A stretch of DNA of 64,000 bases from Streptomyces olindensis (GTDB taxonomy: Bacteria; Actinomycetota; Actinomycetes; Streptomycetales; Streptomycetaceae). This document shows positions 19,921-28,465 of the stretch, in pieces. The translations under genes were made by a program, and so were the position numbers. How positions within the stretch are numbered: the stretch's first letter is position 1; each line of letters starts with the position of its first letter. The notes beneath the pieces were generated by a model. It ran no database searches and had not been told where the DNA came from. It was given only the letters and a program-made list of their open reading frames with translations. The DNA lies in the NCBI GenBank assembly GCA_000696115.1, contig JJOH01000005.1, forward strand, positions 186,001 through 250,000, given 5' to 3'.

Positions 19921-20010
19921 GGCGGGAGTGCCCCCGGTGTGTGGATCCTGGGCAGACGGTTGTGCCCCGCGGTGACCGGTGAGTAATTTACGGGCCCGGG
20001 CACCCGCCCA

Positions 20011-20047
20011 CGGCCGTCGTGCCCACCCCCACGGGGCACGACGGCCG
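20011..20047. promoter_or_regulatory. 14-bp stem-loop just before the DUF1697 gene
   Basis: CGGCCGTCGTGCCC (20011-20024) pairs perfectly with GGGCACGACGGCCG (20034-20047) around a 9-base loop. A TAGGGT -10-like box (20051-20056) and the ATG at 20063 follow, so the hairpin overlaps the region where a -35 box would lie. It may be a second terminator or a regulatory element. Confidence 0.4.
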
Positions 20048-20062
20048 CCTTAGGGTGAGCGG

Positions 20063-20617
20063 ATGACGACCACATACGCGGCCCTGCTGCGCGGGATCAA
20101 CGTGGGCGGCAGCAGAAAGGTCCCCATGGCCGATCTGCGCACGCTCCTGACGGACCTCCGCTACGGCGACGTACGCACCTACCTCCAGAGCGGACAGGCC
20201 GTCTTCTCCTCGGACCACGGCGACGAGGAGTCCCTGGCCGCCGAGATCACGCACGCCGTCGAGCAGCACCTCGGCTTCGGCGTCGACGTGATCGTGCGCG
20301 ACCACGCCTACCTGGAGTCGATCGTCGAAGCGTGCCCGTTCCCGGCCGCCGACCTGGAACCCAGGCAACTCCACGTCACCTACCTCTCCGCGCCCGTCAC
20401 CCCCGAACGCTTCGCGGCGATCGACCAGGCGGCCTTCCTGCCCGAGGAGTTCCGCCTCGGCGACCGCGCCCTGTACCTGTACGCCCCGAACGGCCTCGGC
20501 CGCTCCAAGCTGGCCGAGCAACTGTCCAAGCCGCGCGTCACCAAGGGCGTGATCGCCACGACGCGCAACTGGAACACGGTGGTCAAGCTGGCGGAGATGA
20601 CGGCGCCCGCAGCCTGA
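20063..20617 (+). CDS. DUF1697 family protein
   Basis: This 184-residue protein belongs to the DUF1697 family, recognised by the N-terminal [21 protein letters not shown] and the mid-region [14 protein letters not shown], plus the C-terminal [11 protein letters not shown]. The family is widespread in soil bacteria, has a ferredoxin-like fold, and has no established function. A TAGGGT box 6 bases before the ATG suggests a leaderless transcript. Its 3' end overlaps the convergent transglutaminase-like gene by 35 bases. Confidence 0.85.
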   Translation: MTTTYAALLRGINVGGSRKVPMADLRTLLTDLRYGDVRTYLQSGQAVFSSDHGDEESLAAEITHAVEQHLGFGVDVIVRDHAYLESIVEACPFPAADLEPRQLHVTYLSAPVTPERFAAIDQAAFLPEEFRLGDRALYLYAPNGLGRSKLAEQLSKPRVTKGVIATTRNWNTVVKLAEMTAPAA

Positions 20618-21443
20618 CCACCCGGTCCCCGAGGTACGGCGAGTACGAGGTGATCTCGGCCGGCACGGACAGGCGCGCGTGCCCCGTGAGCCGCCGCGGA
20701 CCGGACGCGGCGACGGCGTCCGCCGCCCGGAGGTCGTCCGCGGTGAGGGGCGCCCGGCCGAGGAACTCGGGGCCCCAGCCGTCCCACGGCAGCAGCTCGA
20801 CGCCGTTCACGGCGGCCAGGTCGCGCACCACGTTGCCCCACACGAACCACAGCCCCCTCAACCGGTCGACGCCGCTCAGTCCGAAGTCCATGGGATCCGC
20901 CCGCCCCGCACGGCACGCCCGCCAGGCGTCACCGGCCACCAGGAAGGCGTCCCGCTCCACGTCCATCGGGTCGAACGGCACGTCGTACCCCGCGTGGACC
21001 TGCGCGTCGGCCAGCCGCCACCTCCCGTCGCTGGCGCGGTACTCGGTGACCCAGTGGTCCTCGTACCAGCCGTCGGCCAGGTACGTGGCGAAACCGCAGC
21101 GCAGCCGCGCGGGCGTCCCCGTGGCCCGCAGCAGCGAGCACAGCAGCAGCGAGAAGTCCCGGCACGTCCCCACGAACCGCCCCTCGGGCGCCCGCTCTTC
21201 GGTCAGCGGGCCGTCCCCGCGCTGCCGCAGGATCCGCAGGAGTTCCGTGACGTAGCGGGACTCGGCGTCGTGGTGCAGCCGCTCCTCGGGGATGGTGTAT
21301 TCCAGGAGTCCGCCCTCCCCGCGGTGGATGATCAGGCCCCGCACCATCGCCGCCAGCCGGCGCGGCTCGCGGGGCAGCCCCCTCGTGTCGAGGCGGCCGG
21401 GATCGCTGTACGGCGTCTGCCTCAGATACCGGTCGTCGTCCAT
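20583..21443 (-). CDS. Transglutaminase-like superfamily protein
   Basis: The 286-residue protein has the papain-like transglutaminase core: catalytic Cys in FVGTCRDFSLLLCSLLRATG (near residue 95), His in YEDHWVTEY and Asp in WRLADAQVH. Such bacterial proteins are often proteases or hydrolases rather than true cross-linkers. No signal peptide is seen, so it is probably cytoplasmic. The ATG at 21441-21443 is the natural start. It overlaps DUF1697 at the 3' end and is divergent from the GvpF/L gene. Substrate and pathway are unknown. Confidence 0.85.
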   Translation of the reverse strand: MDDDRYLRQTPYSDPGRLDTRGLPREPRRLAAMVRGLIIHRGEGGLLEYTIPEERLHHDAESRYVTELLRILRQRGDGPLTEERAPEGRFVGTCRDFSLLLCSLLRATGTPARLRCGFATYLADGWYEDHWVTEYRASDGRWRLADAQVHAGYDVPFDPMDVERDAFLVAGDAWRACRAGRADPMDFGLSGVDRLRGLWFVWGNVVRDLAAVNGVELLPWDGWGPEFLGRAPLTADDLRAADAVAASGPRRLTGHARLSVPAEITSYSPYLGDRVVRLRAPSSPPA

Positions 21444-21560
21444 GGGCGAGACGCTCGCCCCTGCCCCAGGGGCAAGGTCAACCCCTCCCTGAACGCTCCG
21501 GTCACCGTCCCCGTACCTACGGACGGCACGAGAACGCAGTCTCGCGAGAGGAATCGCACC

Positions 21561-22385
21561 GTGACGGTCGACCTCGTCTACGCCTACGCCGTCCTGCGCC
21601 GCACCCCCGAGGCCGACGCGGCGGTGGCGTCCCTGCGCGGGGTCGCCGGAGAGCCCGTCCACCTGGTGGACCCGGCCACGACCACATCGCCCCTCGCCTT
21701 CGCCGTCGGCCACGTCCCGGCCGCCGACTACGACGAGGCGCCCCTCGAGGCCCACCTCCACGACCTCGACTGGCTGGAGTCCACCGTCCGCTCCCACCAC
21801 GCCGTGGTGGCCGCGCTGGTCACCTCCGGCGCCGCCGTCCTGCCCCTGCGCCTCGCCACCGTCTACCCCGACGAGATCAGCGCCCGCCGGGCCCTCGACA
21901 CCCGGCGCGGGTACTTCCTCTCCCTGCTCGACCGCCTCACCGGCCATGTGGAACTCGGCGTCAAGATCTACGCCACCCCGGACATCACCCCGCCCGCACC
22001 CGGCACAGAGACCGCACCGGACCCGGCCACCGGCCTTGGTGTGGGCCGCGCCTACCTGTCGATCCGCCGCCGCAGACAACGCCGGAACGAGGAAGCCTGG
22101 CGTACGGTCGCCCAGGCCGCCGCCCGCCTCACCGAGACCGCCGCCGCCCTCTCCGTCGACCGCGTCGCCCACACCCCCGAACGCGGCAGCCTGGCGGGCT
22201 CCGCCCCCGGCACCAACGTCGGCAACGACGCCTACCTGGTCCCCAGGGACCGCGTGGACGCCTTCCGCACGGCCATCCTGACAGCCGCCCGCGCCACCCC
22301 CGGCCTCCGCGTGGAGGTCACCGGCCCCTGGGCCCCGTACTCCTTCGCCCTCCAACCGGAACCGGACGAGGAGCCGGCCGCGTGA
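21561..22385 (+). CDS. Gas vesicle protein GvpF/GvpL family
   Basis: The 274-residue protein matches the GvpL/GvpF family: N-terminal VYAYAVLRR, central LESTVRSHHAVVAALV and PLRLATVYPDE, and a C-terminal NDAYLVPRDRVDAFRTAI with VEVTGPWAPYSF, the signature ending. GvpF/L proteins are accessory proteins of gas vesicle assembly that bind the shell protein GvpA. The GTG at 21561 is preceded by GAGAGGA. No gvpA, gvpN, gvpK or other gas vesicle genes are present in the window, so this is an isolated copy. Streptomyces do carry gvp-like clusters but are not known to float, so the role is open. Confidence 0.85.
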   Translation: MTVDLVYAYAVLRRTPEADAAVASLRGVAGEPVHLVDPATTTSPLAFAVGHVPAADYDEAPLEAHLHDLDWLESTVRSHHAVVAALVTSGAAVLPLRLATVYPDEISARRALDTRRGYFLSLLDRLTGHVELGVKIYATPDITPPAPGTETAPDPATGLGVGRAYLSIRRRRQRRNEEAWRTVAQAAARLTETAAALSVDRVAHTPERGSLAGSAPGTNVGNDAYLVPRDRVDAFRTAILTAARATPGLRVEVTGPWAPYSFALQPEPDEEPAA

Positions 22386-22413
22386 CCGCGTCGGGGTTCG
22401 AAGGTGCCGTGCG

Positions 22414-23154
22414 TCAGGCGCTCACGGCCGCCAACGCCGGTACGCCGGCCGCCTCGTACCGCTCCAGCAGCACCCGCGCCACCTCCGGCGCCGCCCCCAG
22501 CACATCCGCCAGGACGTCCGCCTCGGCCGCGCCCCGGGCGATGCGGTCCGGGAGGAAGCCGGGGGCGAGGACGTAGGGCGCGACGGCCACGCGGGAGCAG
22601 CCGAGGGCGCGGAGTTCACGGACGGCGTCCTGCGTGCGGGGAAGGGATGCGGAGGCGAACGCAGGTCGCACGGCGCACCAACCGGTGTGCCGCCACTCCC
22701 GCGCGATATCTGCGATCACTGCGATCGCCTCCGGGTCGGTGGACCCCGCCGAGGCCAGGACGACCCCGGTCGAGGACTTGTCGGCGGGCGTCAGGCCCGC
22801 CTCGTACAGGCGCCGTTCCAGCGCCGCCAGCAGCAGCGGGGACGGGCCCAGGACCTCCGCCTGGCGGATCCTCAGCTGCGGGGGCGCGTCCGCGAGGACC
22901 GCCGGGATGTCCGCCTTCGCGTGGAACGCCCGGGTGAGCAGGAGGGGGAGGGCGACCACGTCACGGACGCCCTGCACCGCCAGGGACTCCAGCACGCCCT
23001 GCACGGACGGCACGTTGAAGTCCAGGAAGCCGGTCTCCACCCGGAGACCGGGGCGCATCGCGCGCACCCGGCGCACCAGGGCGTGCACCGTCGCGGCGTG
23101 CCGCGGGTCACGGCTGCCGTGGGCGATGACGAGGAGGACAGGCCTGTCGGTCAT
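22414..23154 (-). CDS. sirB: Sirohydrochlorin ferrochelatase/CbiX-type chelatase
   Basis: The 246-residue protein is a two-repeat CbiX/SirB chelatase. The metal-binding His sits in LLVIAHGSRDPRHAAT (H11), and a second His in the LLTRAFHAKADIP segment (about H79). It would insert Fe2+ into sirohydrochlorin to make siroheme, the cofactor of the sulfite reductase encoded at the head of this operon. It starts 3 bases after the ABC permease stop codon, as the last gene of the sulfur operon. A cobalt-chelating (CbiX) role cannot be excluded from sequence, but the context favours siroheme. Confidence 0.85.
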   Translation of the reverse strand: MTDRPVLLVIAHGSRDPRHAATVHALVRRVRAMRPGLRVETGFLDFNVPSVQGVLESLAVQGVRDVVALPLLLTRAFHAKADIPAVLADAPPQLRIRQAEVLGPSPLLLAALERRLYEAGLTPADKSSTGVVLASAGSTDPEAIAVIADIAREWRHTGWCAVRPAFASASLPRTQDAVRELRALGCSRVAVAPYVLAPGFLPDRIARGAAEADVLADVLGAAPEVARVLLERYEAAGVPALAAVSA

Positions 23155-23157
23155 GGG

Positions 23158-24051
23158 TCACTTCACCAGCAGTCCGCGGCTGCGCAGCACCCACCGCTCC
23201 AGCGGGCTGAAGATCAGCAGGTCGATCGCGATGCCGACGATCAGGATCAGCAGGATCGCCTCGAAGACCATCGCCATGTCGCTGGCGTTGCGGCCGTTCT
23301 CCAGCAACTGGCCGAGGCCGACGCCGAGGTCGGGGAAGGACGCGATGATCTCGGCGGCCATCAGGGAGCGCCAGGAGAAGGCCCAGCCCTGCTTCAGGCC
23401 CGCCACGTAACCGGGCAGCGCGGCGGGGAGCACGATGTGCCAGGTGCCCTTCAGGCCCGTGGCGCCCAGCGTGCGGCCGGCGCGCAGGAACAGCGGCGGC
23501 ACCTGGTCGACGCCCGACACCAGGCCGTTGGCGATCGACGGGACCGCGCCGAGCAGGATCACCGCGTACATCATCGAGTTGTTCAGGCCCAGCCAGATCA
23601 CCGCGGGCGGCACCCAGGCGACCGACGGCAGCGACTGCAGCCCCGACAGGATCGGGCCGATCGCCGCGCGGACGAACTTCACCCGGGCCACGATCAGGCC
23701 CAGCGGCGTGCCGATCAGCAGCGCGAAGCAGAAGCCGAGCAGGCCGCGCGAGACGCTGGTCCAGATGTAGCCGAGCAGCTCGCCCTGGAGCCACGCCGTG
23801 TGGACGACGTCCCACACCGCGGAGGGCGCGGGCAGCTTGGTCGGGTCGTCGACGACCTTGAACGAGACGAGCGCCTGCCAGACCGCCAGCACCAGCGCGA
23901 CGGCGAGGACGGGCGGCAGGATCTTCTGGGTGAAGGTCTGCCGGAACGGGGTCCGGCTCGTCTGCCGCGTCTCCAGCGCGTCGAGGCCCGCCTCCAGTCC
24001 GGCGAGATCGCTGCCGTCCTTGGCGACGGTCGTCGAATCAGTGCTGGCCAT
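23158..24051 (-). CDS. ssuC: ABC transporter permease (SsuC/TauC type)
   Basis: The 297-residue permease of the sulfonate/nitrate/taurine class has about six membrane segments. Typical features are WQALVSFKVVDDPTKLPAPSAVWDV at the N-terminal side, GTPLGLIVAR, LPSVAWVPPAVIWLGLNN, and the EAA-like loop with FSWRSLMAAEIIAS. The ATG at 24049-24051 lies inside the end of the ATPase gene, giving a 14-base overlap. With the ATPase and lipoprotein it forms an importer, likely for an alkanesulfonate or another sulfur ester, given the operon. No sulfonate monooxygenase (ssuD) gene is present, so the substrate may be sulfate or something cleaved elsewhere. Confidence 0.85.
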   Translation of the reverse strand: MASTDSTTVAKDGSDLAGLEAGLDALETRQTSRTPFRQTFTQKILPPVLAVALVLAVWQALVSFKVVDDPTKLPAPSAVWDVVHTAWLQGELLGYIWTSVSRGLLGFCFALLIGTPLGLIVARVKFVRAAIGPILSGLQSLPSVAWVPPAVIWLGLNNSMMYAVILLGAVPSIANGLVSGVDQVPPLFLRAGRTLGATGLKGTWHIVLPAALPGYVAGLKQGWAFSWRSLMAAEIIASFPDLGVGLGQLLENGRNASDMAMVFEAILLILIVGIAIDLLIFSPLERWVLRSRGLLVK

Positions 24052-24826
24052 GACGGCGGATCTCCCCACGCAGTTCTTCGGTGATCGCGACGGACAGTTC
24101 CGCGACGGCGGTGTCCTCGATGCGGCGCGGATGCGGGATGTCGACGGTCCACTCGCGCGCGATGCGCCCCGGACGGGAGGACAGCAGCACCACGCGCTGC
24201 GCCAGCCGGACCGCCTCGCGCACGTTGTGCGTGACGAACAGGACGGACAGCTGCGTCTCGCGCCAGATGCGGGTCAGCTCGTCGTGCAGCACGTCCCGTG
24301 TGATGGCGTCGAGTGCCGCGAACGGCTCGTCCATCAGCAGCAGCCGGCTCTCCTGGGCGAGCGCCCGCGCCAGGGCGACGCGCTGGCGCATACCGCCGGA
24401 CAGCTCGTGCACCCGCTTGCCGTACGCGCCCTTCAGACGGACGAGCTCCAGCAGCTCCTCCGCCCGGCCGCGGCGCTCGGCCTTCGGTACGCCCCTGAGC
24501 TTCAGGGCGAGTTCGATGTTCTTGCCCGCGGTCAGCCACGGGAACAGCGCGTGCTCCTGGAACATCAGCGCCGGGCGGCCGTCCGTGGTGATCTCGCCGG
24601 CGGTCGGCCGGTCCAGGCCCGCCACCAGGTTGAGCAGCGTGGACTTGCCGCAGCCCGAGGCACCCAGCAGGGTGACGAACTCGCCGGGCGCGACATCGAG
24701 AGTGATGTCGTCCAGAACGAGCTGCTGCCCGGCGGGGCCCGCGAACGACTTCGAGACGTGTTCGATCCGGGCGGCGTGCGTGGCCGCCTCGGTGCCGTCG
24801 GCGGCCTTGGCGAGGGTCGTGGCCAT
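24038..24826 (-). CDS. ssuB: ABC transporter ATP-binding protein (SsuB/TauB type)
   Basis: The 262-residue ATPase has Walker A GASGCGKSTLLNLVAGL, the signature LSGGMRQRVALARALA, Walker B LLLMDEPFAALDA and the switch His in VLFVTHNVREAV. The SsuB/TauB/NrtD class is shown by GDEP-type spacing and the PGRIAREW C-terminal stretch. I chose the ATG at 24824-24826, eight bases after AGGAGG; a GTG 9 bases upstream is too close to that site. It powers the adjacent SsuC-like permease. Confidence 0.88.
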   Translation of the reverse strand: MATTLAKAADGTEAATHAARIEHVSKSFAGPAGQQLVLDDITLDVAPGEFVTLLGASGCGKSTLLNLVAGLDRPTAGEITTDGRPALMFQEHALFPWLTAGKNIELALKLRGVPKAERRGRAEELLELVRLKGAYGKRVHELSGGMRQRVALARALAQESRLLLMDEPFAALDAITRDVLHDELTRIWRETQLSVLFVTHNVREAVRLAQRVVLLSSRPGRIAREWTVDIPHPRRIEDTAVAELSVAITEELRGEIRRHGQH

Positions 24827-24862
24827 GGTCGTCACCTCCTGGGAACTGATCGGGATGCGGGC

Positions 24863-25966
24863 TTACCGGGCGCCGAGACCGGCGTCGTCGACCGTGGGCT
24901 CGCCCTCGGCCTTGAGGACCTTGTTCAGGGGGGCGAGGTCGTAGATGCCCTTCAGGTCCGGCTGCTCCAGCAGTCCGGCCTTCACGGCGTGCTCGGCCTC
25001 GGTGTTGAGGGTGGAGGCCAGCGGGTCGTCGGTGAACCGGATCGACTTCCACGCCGGGTCCAGCACATCGGCGGGCAGCGCCTTGCCGGTCTCCTGCTCC
25101 AGCAGCTTGTTCGCCGCTTCCTTCGCCGCGTCCGGGTTGGCGTTGATCCACTTGTTGGTCTCGACCGAGCCCTTCAGCACGGCCTCGACGACCTTCGGGT
25201 ACTTCTTCAGGAACTCCTGCCGCACGATGACGTTGGTGATCACGAACTTCTTGTCCGGCCACAGCGTCGACTCGTCGAGCAGTACCTTGCCGCCCTCGGC
25301 GACCAGCTTCGAGGCGGTCGGCTCCGGCACCCACGCGCCGTCGATCGACCCGGCCTTGAAGGCGTCCGGGGTGACCTTGTTGTCGCTGCGGACGACCGTG
25401 ACGTCGCCCTTGCCGCTCTGCGGGTCGACCTTCCAGCCCTGTTCCGCGGCCCAGTTGAGGAACGCCACGTCCTGCGTGTTGCCGAGCTGCGGGGTCGCGA
25501 TCCGCTTGCCCCTGACGTCCTTCAGGGACCTGATCTTGTCCGGGTTGACCACGAGCTTCACGCCGCCGGAGGCCGAACCGCCGATGATGCGCAGGTTCTT
25601 GCCGCCCGACTTGACGTAGCCGTTGATCGCCGGGGACGGGCCGATCCAGCCGATGTCGATGGAGCCGGAGTTGAGCGCCTCGATCTCCGAGGGGCCGGCG
25701 TTGAAGACGGCCGGCTCGACCTTGGTGGCGCCCAGGGCCTTCTGGAAGAAGCCCTTCTCCATGCCCACCAGCGCCGTGCCGTGGGTGAGGTTCCCGAAGT
25801 AGCCGATCTTGACGGTGTCGAGGCCCTGGATCTTCTTCGCCCCGGCGGCGACCTCGGCGGTGCCGTCGTCCTTGGCCTGGGAGCCGTAGCCGCAGGCGGC
25901 CAGCGCGAGCAGGGGCAGCGCGGCCAGGACCGCGAGGCCGCGGCGGAGGGCGGGTGATGCAGGCAC
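24863..25966 (-). CDS. ssuA: Sulfonate/sulfur-source binding lipoprotein
   Basis: The 367-residue solute-binding protein of the SsuA/TauA/NMT1 class has a lipoprotein signal ending LLALAACGYG (lipobox LAAC). The body begins TVKIGYFGNLTHGTALVGMEKGFF, typical of aliphatic sulfonate binding proteins, followed by SIDIGWIGPSPAINGY. The GTG at 25964-25966 has a GAGAGGA ribosome site 9 bases away; a GTG at 25997-25999 would add 11 residues. It binds the substrate for the ATPase and permease that follow. The exact ligand is not determinable. Confidence 0.85.
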   Translation of the reverse strand: MPASPALRRGLAVLAALPLLALAACGYGSQAKDDGTAEVAAGAKKIQGLDTVKIGYFGNLTHGTALVGMEKGFFQKALGATKVEPAVFNAGPSEIEALNSGSIDIGWIGPSPAINGYVKSGGKNLRIIGGSASGGVKLVVNPDKIRSLKDVRGKRIATPQLGNTQDVAFLNWAAEQGWKVDPQSGKGDVTVVRSDNKVTPDAFKAGSIDGAWVPEPTASKLVAEGGKVLLDESTLWPDKKFVITNVIVRQEFLKKYPKVVEAVLKGSVETNKWINANPDAAKEAANKLLEQETGKALPADVLDPAWKSIRFTDDPLASTLNTEAEHAVKAGLLEQPDLKGIYDLAPLNKVLKAEGEPTVDDAGLGAR

Positions 25967-26083
25967 GGGAGGTGTTCCTCTCGGAGGCCCGGCGGTCACG
26001 GTCCGATCAGGTCGTGGCCGGGTGGTCGGCGGGTTTTCGTCTACGGCGGTGGGGGGTGCGGGCGCGCGGGCAGTGCGCGTACG

Positions 26084-26188
26084 TCAGCGCACACATCGCG
26101 CCACTCCGCCCTGCCCGCTGCCGAGCGCACCGCTGCCGACGCGGCCGCCCTCCTTCGCGAACATGGAGTAGAAGTCGGGGGCACTCAT
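26084..26188 (-). CDS. Possible small protein between cysN and ssuA
   Basis: A 34-codon frame starts at an ATG (26186-26188) placed one base after the cysN stop codon and reads MSAPDFYSMFAKEGGRVGSG..., ending at a TGA at 26084. It sits in the 220-base gap between cysN and the binding protein on the operon strand. The tight spacing to cysN and the sensible amphipathic start argue for translation; the lack of a ribosome site other than the end of cysN argues for coupling. I do not recognise a family. Confidence 0.35.
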   Translation of the reverse strand: MSAPDFYSMFAKEGGRVGSGALGSGQGGVARCVR

Positions 26189-26189
26189 G

Positions 26190-27524
26190 TCAGAAGTCCC
26201 ACCCGTCGTCGTCGGCCTCGTCCTTGACGGGCTCCGGGGCGGCGAAGGACTCGCCGACCATGCCCGCGGTCAGCGTGGTGCCGTCGTTCGGGTCGATCAG
26301 GATGAACGAGCCGGTGCGCCGCGAGTCGGCGTAGGAGTCGACCGGCAGCGGCTCGGCGGTACGGACCTTCACCCGGCCGATGTCGTTGGCGACGAGCTGT
26401 CCCGGGTGCGGGTGCAGGGACAGGTCGTCGAGCGTGAGCCGGGACGGGATGTCCTTGACGATCGCCTTGACCGTGCGCGTGCCGTGCTTGAGCAGCACCC
26501 GGTGGCCGACGGTCAGCGGCGCGTCCGCGACGTGGCAGACCGTCGCCTCGATGTCCTGCGTGGTCGCCGGGGCGTCCTTGCTCGGCACGATCAGGTCGCC
26601 GCGCGAGATGTCGATGTCGTCCTCCAGCAGGAGGGTGACCGACTGCGTCGTCCAGGCGACGTCGACCGGCTCGCCCAGCAGGTCGATGCCGGAGATCTTC
26701 GAGGTGCGGCCGGACGGCAGCACCGTGACCTCCTCGCCCACGTGGAAGGAGCCGGCGGCGATCTGGCCGGCGTAGCCCCGGTAGTCCGGGTGCTCCGCGC
26801 TCTGCGGCCGGATCACGTACTGCACCGGCAGCCGGGCGTGGCAGTGGCTCAGGTCGTGGCTGACCGGCACCGTCTCCAGGTGCTCCAGCACGGTCGGGCC
26901 GCCGTACCAGTCCATGTGCGAGGACGGGTCCACCACGTTGTCGCCGACCAGCGCCGAGATCGGGATCGCGGTGACCTCCGGGACGCCCAGCTCGGTCGCG
27001 TACGCCGTGAACTCCTCGGCGATGGCCGCGAACACCTTCTCCTCGTAGCCGACGAGGTCCATCTTGTTGACCGCGAGGACCACGTGCGGCACGCGCAGCA
27101 GGGCGGCGATGGCGGCGTGCCGGCGGGTCTGCTCGACGACGCCGTTGCGGGCGTCGACCAGGATCACCGTCAGCTCGGCGGTGGAGGCGCCGGTGACCAT
27201 GTTCCGCGTGTACTGCACGTGTCCGGGGGTGTCGGCGAGGATGAACCGCCGCCGGGGCGTGGCGAAGTAGCGGTACGCCACGTCGATGGTGATGCCCTGC
27301 TCCCGCTCGGCGCGCAGGCCGTCCGTCAGCAGCGCGAGGTCCGGCGCCTCCTGGCCCCGGCTCGCGGAGGCGCGCTCCACGGCCTCCAGCTGGTCGGTGA
27401 GGACCGACTTGGAGTCGTGCAGCAGCCGGCCCACCAGGGTGGACTTGCCGTCGTCGACGGAACCGGCGGTGGCGAACCGCAGCAGGGTGGTGGCCGAGAG
27501 TTCCTCGGTCGTGATCGTGCTCAT
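26190..27524 (-). CDS. cysN: Sulfate adenylyltransferase subunit 1 (GTPase)
   Basis: The 444-residue EF-Tu-like GTPase couples GTP hydrolysis to formation of adenosine 5'-phosphosulfate (APS) by CysD. G1 is GSVDDGKSTLVGRLL (near residue 21), the switch region REQGITIDVAYRYF follows, G3 is ADTPGHVQYTRNM, G4 is NKMDLV and G5 is PISALVGDNV. C-terminal beta-barrel domains follow. The length fits CysN alone, with no fused CysC domain, in keeping with a separate cysC gene here. It lies 2 bases after cysD. Confidence 0.95.
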   Translation of the reverse strand: MSTITTEELSATTLLRFATAGSVDDGKSTLVGRLLHDSKSVLTDQLEAVERASASRGQEAPDLALLTDGLRAEREQGITIDVAYRYFATPRRRFILADTPGHVQYTRNMVTGASTAELTVILVDARNGVVEQTRRHAAIAALLRVPHVVLAVNKMDLVGYEEKVFAAIAEEFTAYATELGVPEVTAIPISALVGDNVVDPSSHMDWYGGPTVLEHLETVPVSHDLSHCHARLPVQYVIRPQSAEHPDYRGYAGQIAAGSFHVGEEVTVLPSGRTSKISGIDLLGEPVDVAWTTQSVTLLLEDDIDISRGDLIVPSKDAPATTQDIEATVCHVADAPLTVGHRVLLKHGTRTVKAIVKDIPSRLTLDDLSLHPHPGQLVANDIGRVKVRTAEPLPVDSYADSRRTGSFILIDPNDGTTLTAGMVGESFAAPEPVKDEADDDGWDF

Positions 27525-27526
27525 CT

Positions 27527-28465
27527 CTAGAAGTACCCCTCGCGCTTGCGGTCTTCCATCGCGGCCTCGGACATCTTGTCGTCGGCGCGGGTGGCGCCGC
27601 GCTCGGTGAGGCGGGAGGCGGCGATCTCCACGATCACCTTCTCGATCGTGTCGGCGTCGGAGTCCACCGCGCCGGTGCAGGACATGTCACCGACGGTGCG
27701 GTAGCGCACCAGCCGCTTCTCGACGGTCTCGCCGTCCTTCGGCCCGCCCCACTCACCGGCGGTGAGCCACATGCCGCCGCGCCGGAACACCTCGCGCTCG
27801 TGCGCGTAGTAGATCTCCGGCAGCTCGATGCCCTCGCGGGCGATGTACTGCCACACGTCCAGCTCGGTCCAGTTGGACAGCGGGAACACGCGCACGTGCT
27901 CGCCGGGCGCGTGCCGGCCGTTGTACAGGTTCCACAGCTCGGGGCGCTGGCGGCGCGGGTCCCACTGGGAGAACTCGTCGCGCAGGGAGAACACCCGCTC
28001 CTTGGCCCGGGCCTTCTCCTCGTCGCGGCGCCCGCCGCCGAAGACGGCGTCGAACTTCTCCGCCTGGATCTTCTCGGTCAGCGGCAGCGTCTGCAGCGGG
28101 TTGCGGGTGCCGTCCGGGCGCTCCTTGAGCACACCGCGGTCGATGTAGTCCTGCACGGAGGCGACGTGCAGCCGCAGCCCGTGCCGGGCGACCGTGCGGT
28201 CCCGGTAGTCGAGGACCTCGGGGAAGTTGTGCCCGGTGTCCACGTGCAGCAGGGAGAACGGCACCGACGCCGGCCGGAAGGCCTTCAGTGCCAGGTGCAG
28301 CATGACGATGGAGTCCTTGCCGCCGGAGAACAGGATCACCGGCCGCTCGAACTCGCCCGCCACCTCGCGGAAGATGTGCACCGCCTCGGACTCGAGGGCG
28401 TCGAGGTGGGAGAGGGCGTACGGGCTGTCCGTGCCCTCCTCGACCGCAGCGACGGTCGTCGTCAT
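27527..28465 (-). CDS. cysD: Sulfate adenylyltransferase subunit 2
   Basis: This 312-residue PAPS-reductase-fold ATP pyrophosphatase makes APS from sulfate and ATP. The P-loop-like PVILFSGGKDSIVMLHLALKA (near residue 43) binds ATP, LLHVDTGHNFPEV and FGGGRRDEEKARAKERVFS are family signatures, and the RPELWNLYNGRHAPGEHVRVFPLSNW stretch is diagnostic when read in parts. Its ATG overlaps the cysC stop codon (ATGA). It works as a heterodimer with CysN. Confidence 0.95.
   Translation of the reverse strand: MTTTVAAVEEGTDSPYALSHLDALESEAVHIFREVAGEFERPVILFSGGKDSIVMLHLALKAFRPASVPFSLLHVDTGHNFPEVLDYRDRTVARHGLRLHVASVQDYIDRGVLKERPDGTRNPLQTLPLTEKIQAEKFDAVFGGGRRDEEKARAKERVFSLRDEFSQWDPRRQRPELWNLYNGRHAPGEHVRVFPLSNWTELDVWQYIAREGIELPEIYYAHEREVFRRGGMWLTAGEWGGPKDGETVEKRLVRYRTVGDMSCTGAVDSDADTIEKVIVEIAASRLTERGATRADDKMSEAAMEDRKREGYF

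Noticed and set aside
24827..24835. A GTG start 9 bases upstream of the SsuB ATG
   Set aside because: It overlaps the AGGAGG ribosome site, leaving no spacing for initiation.
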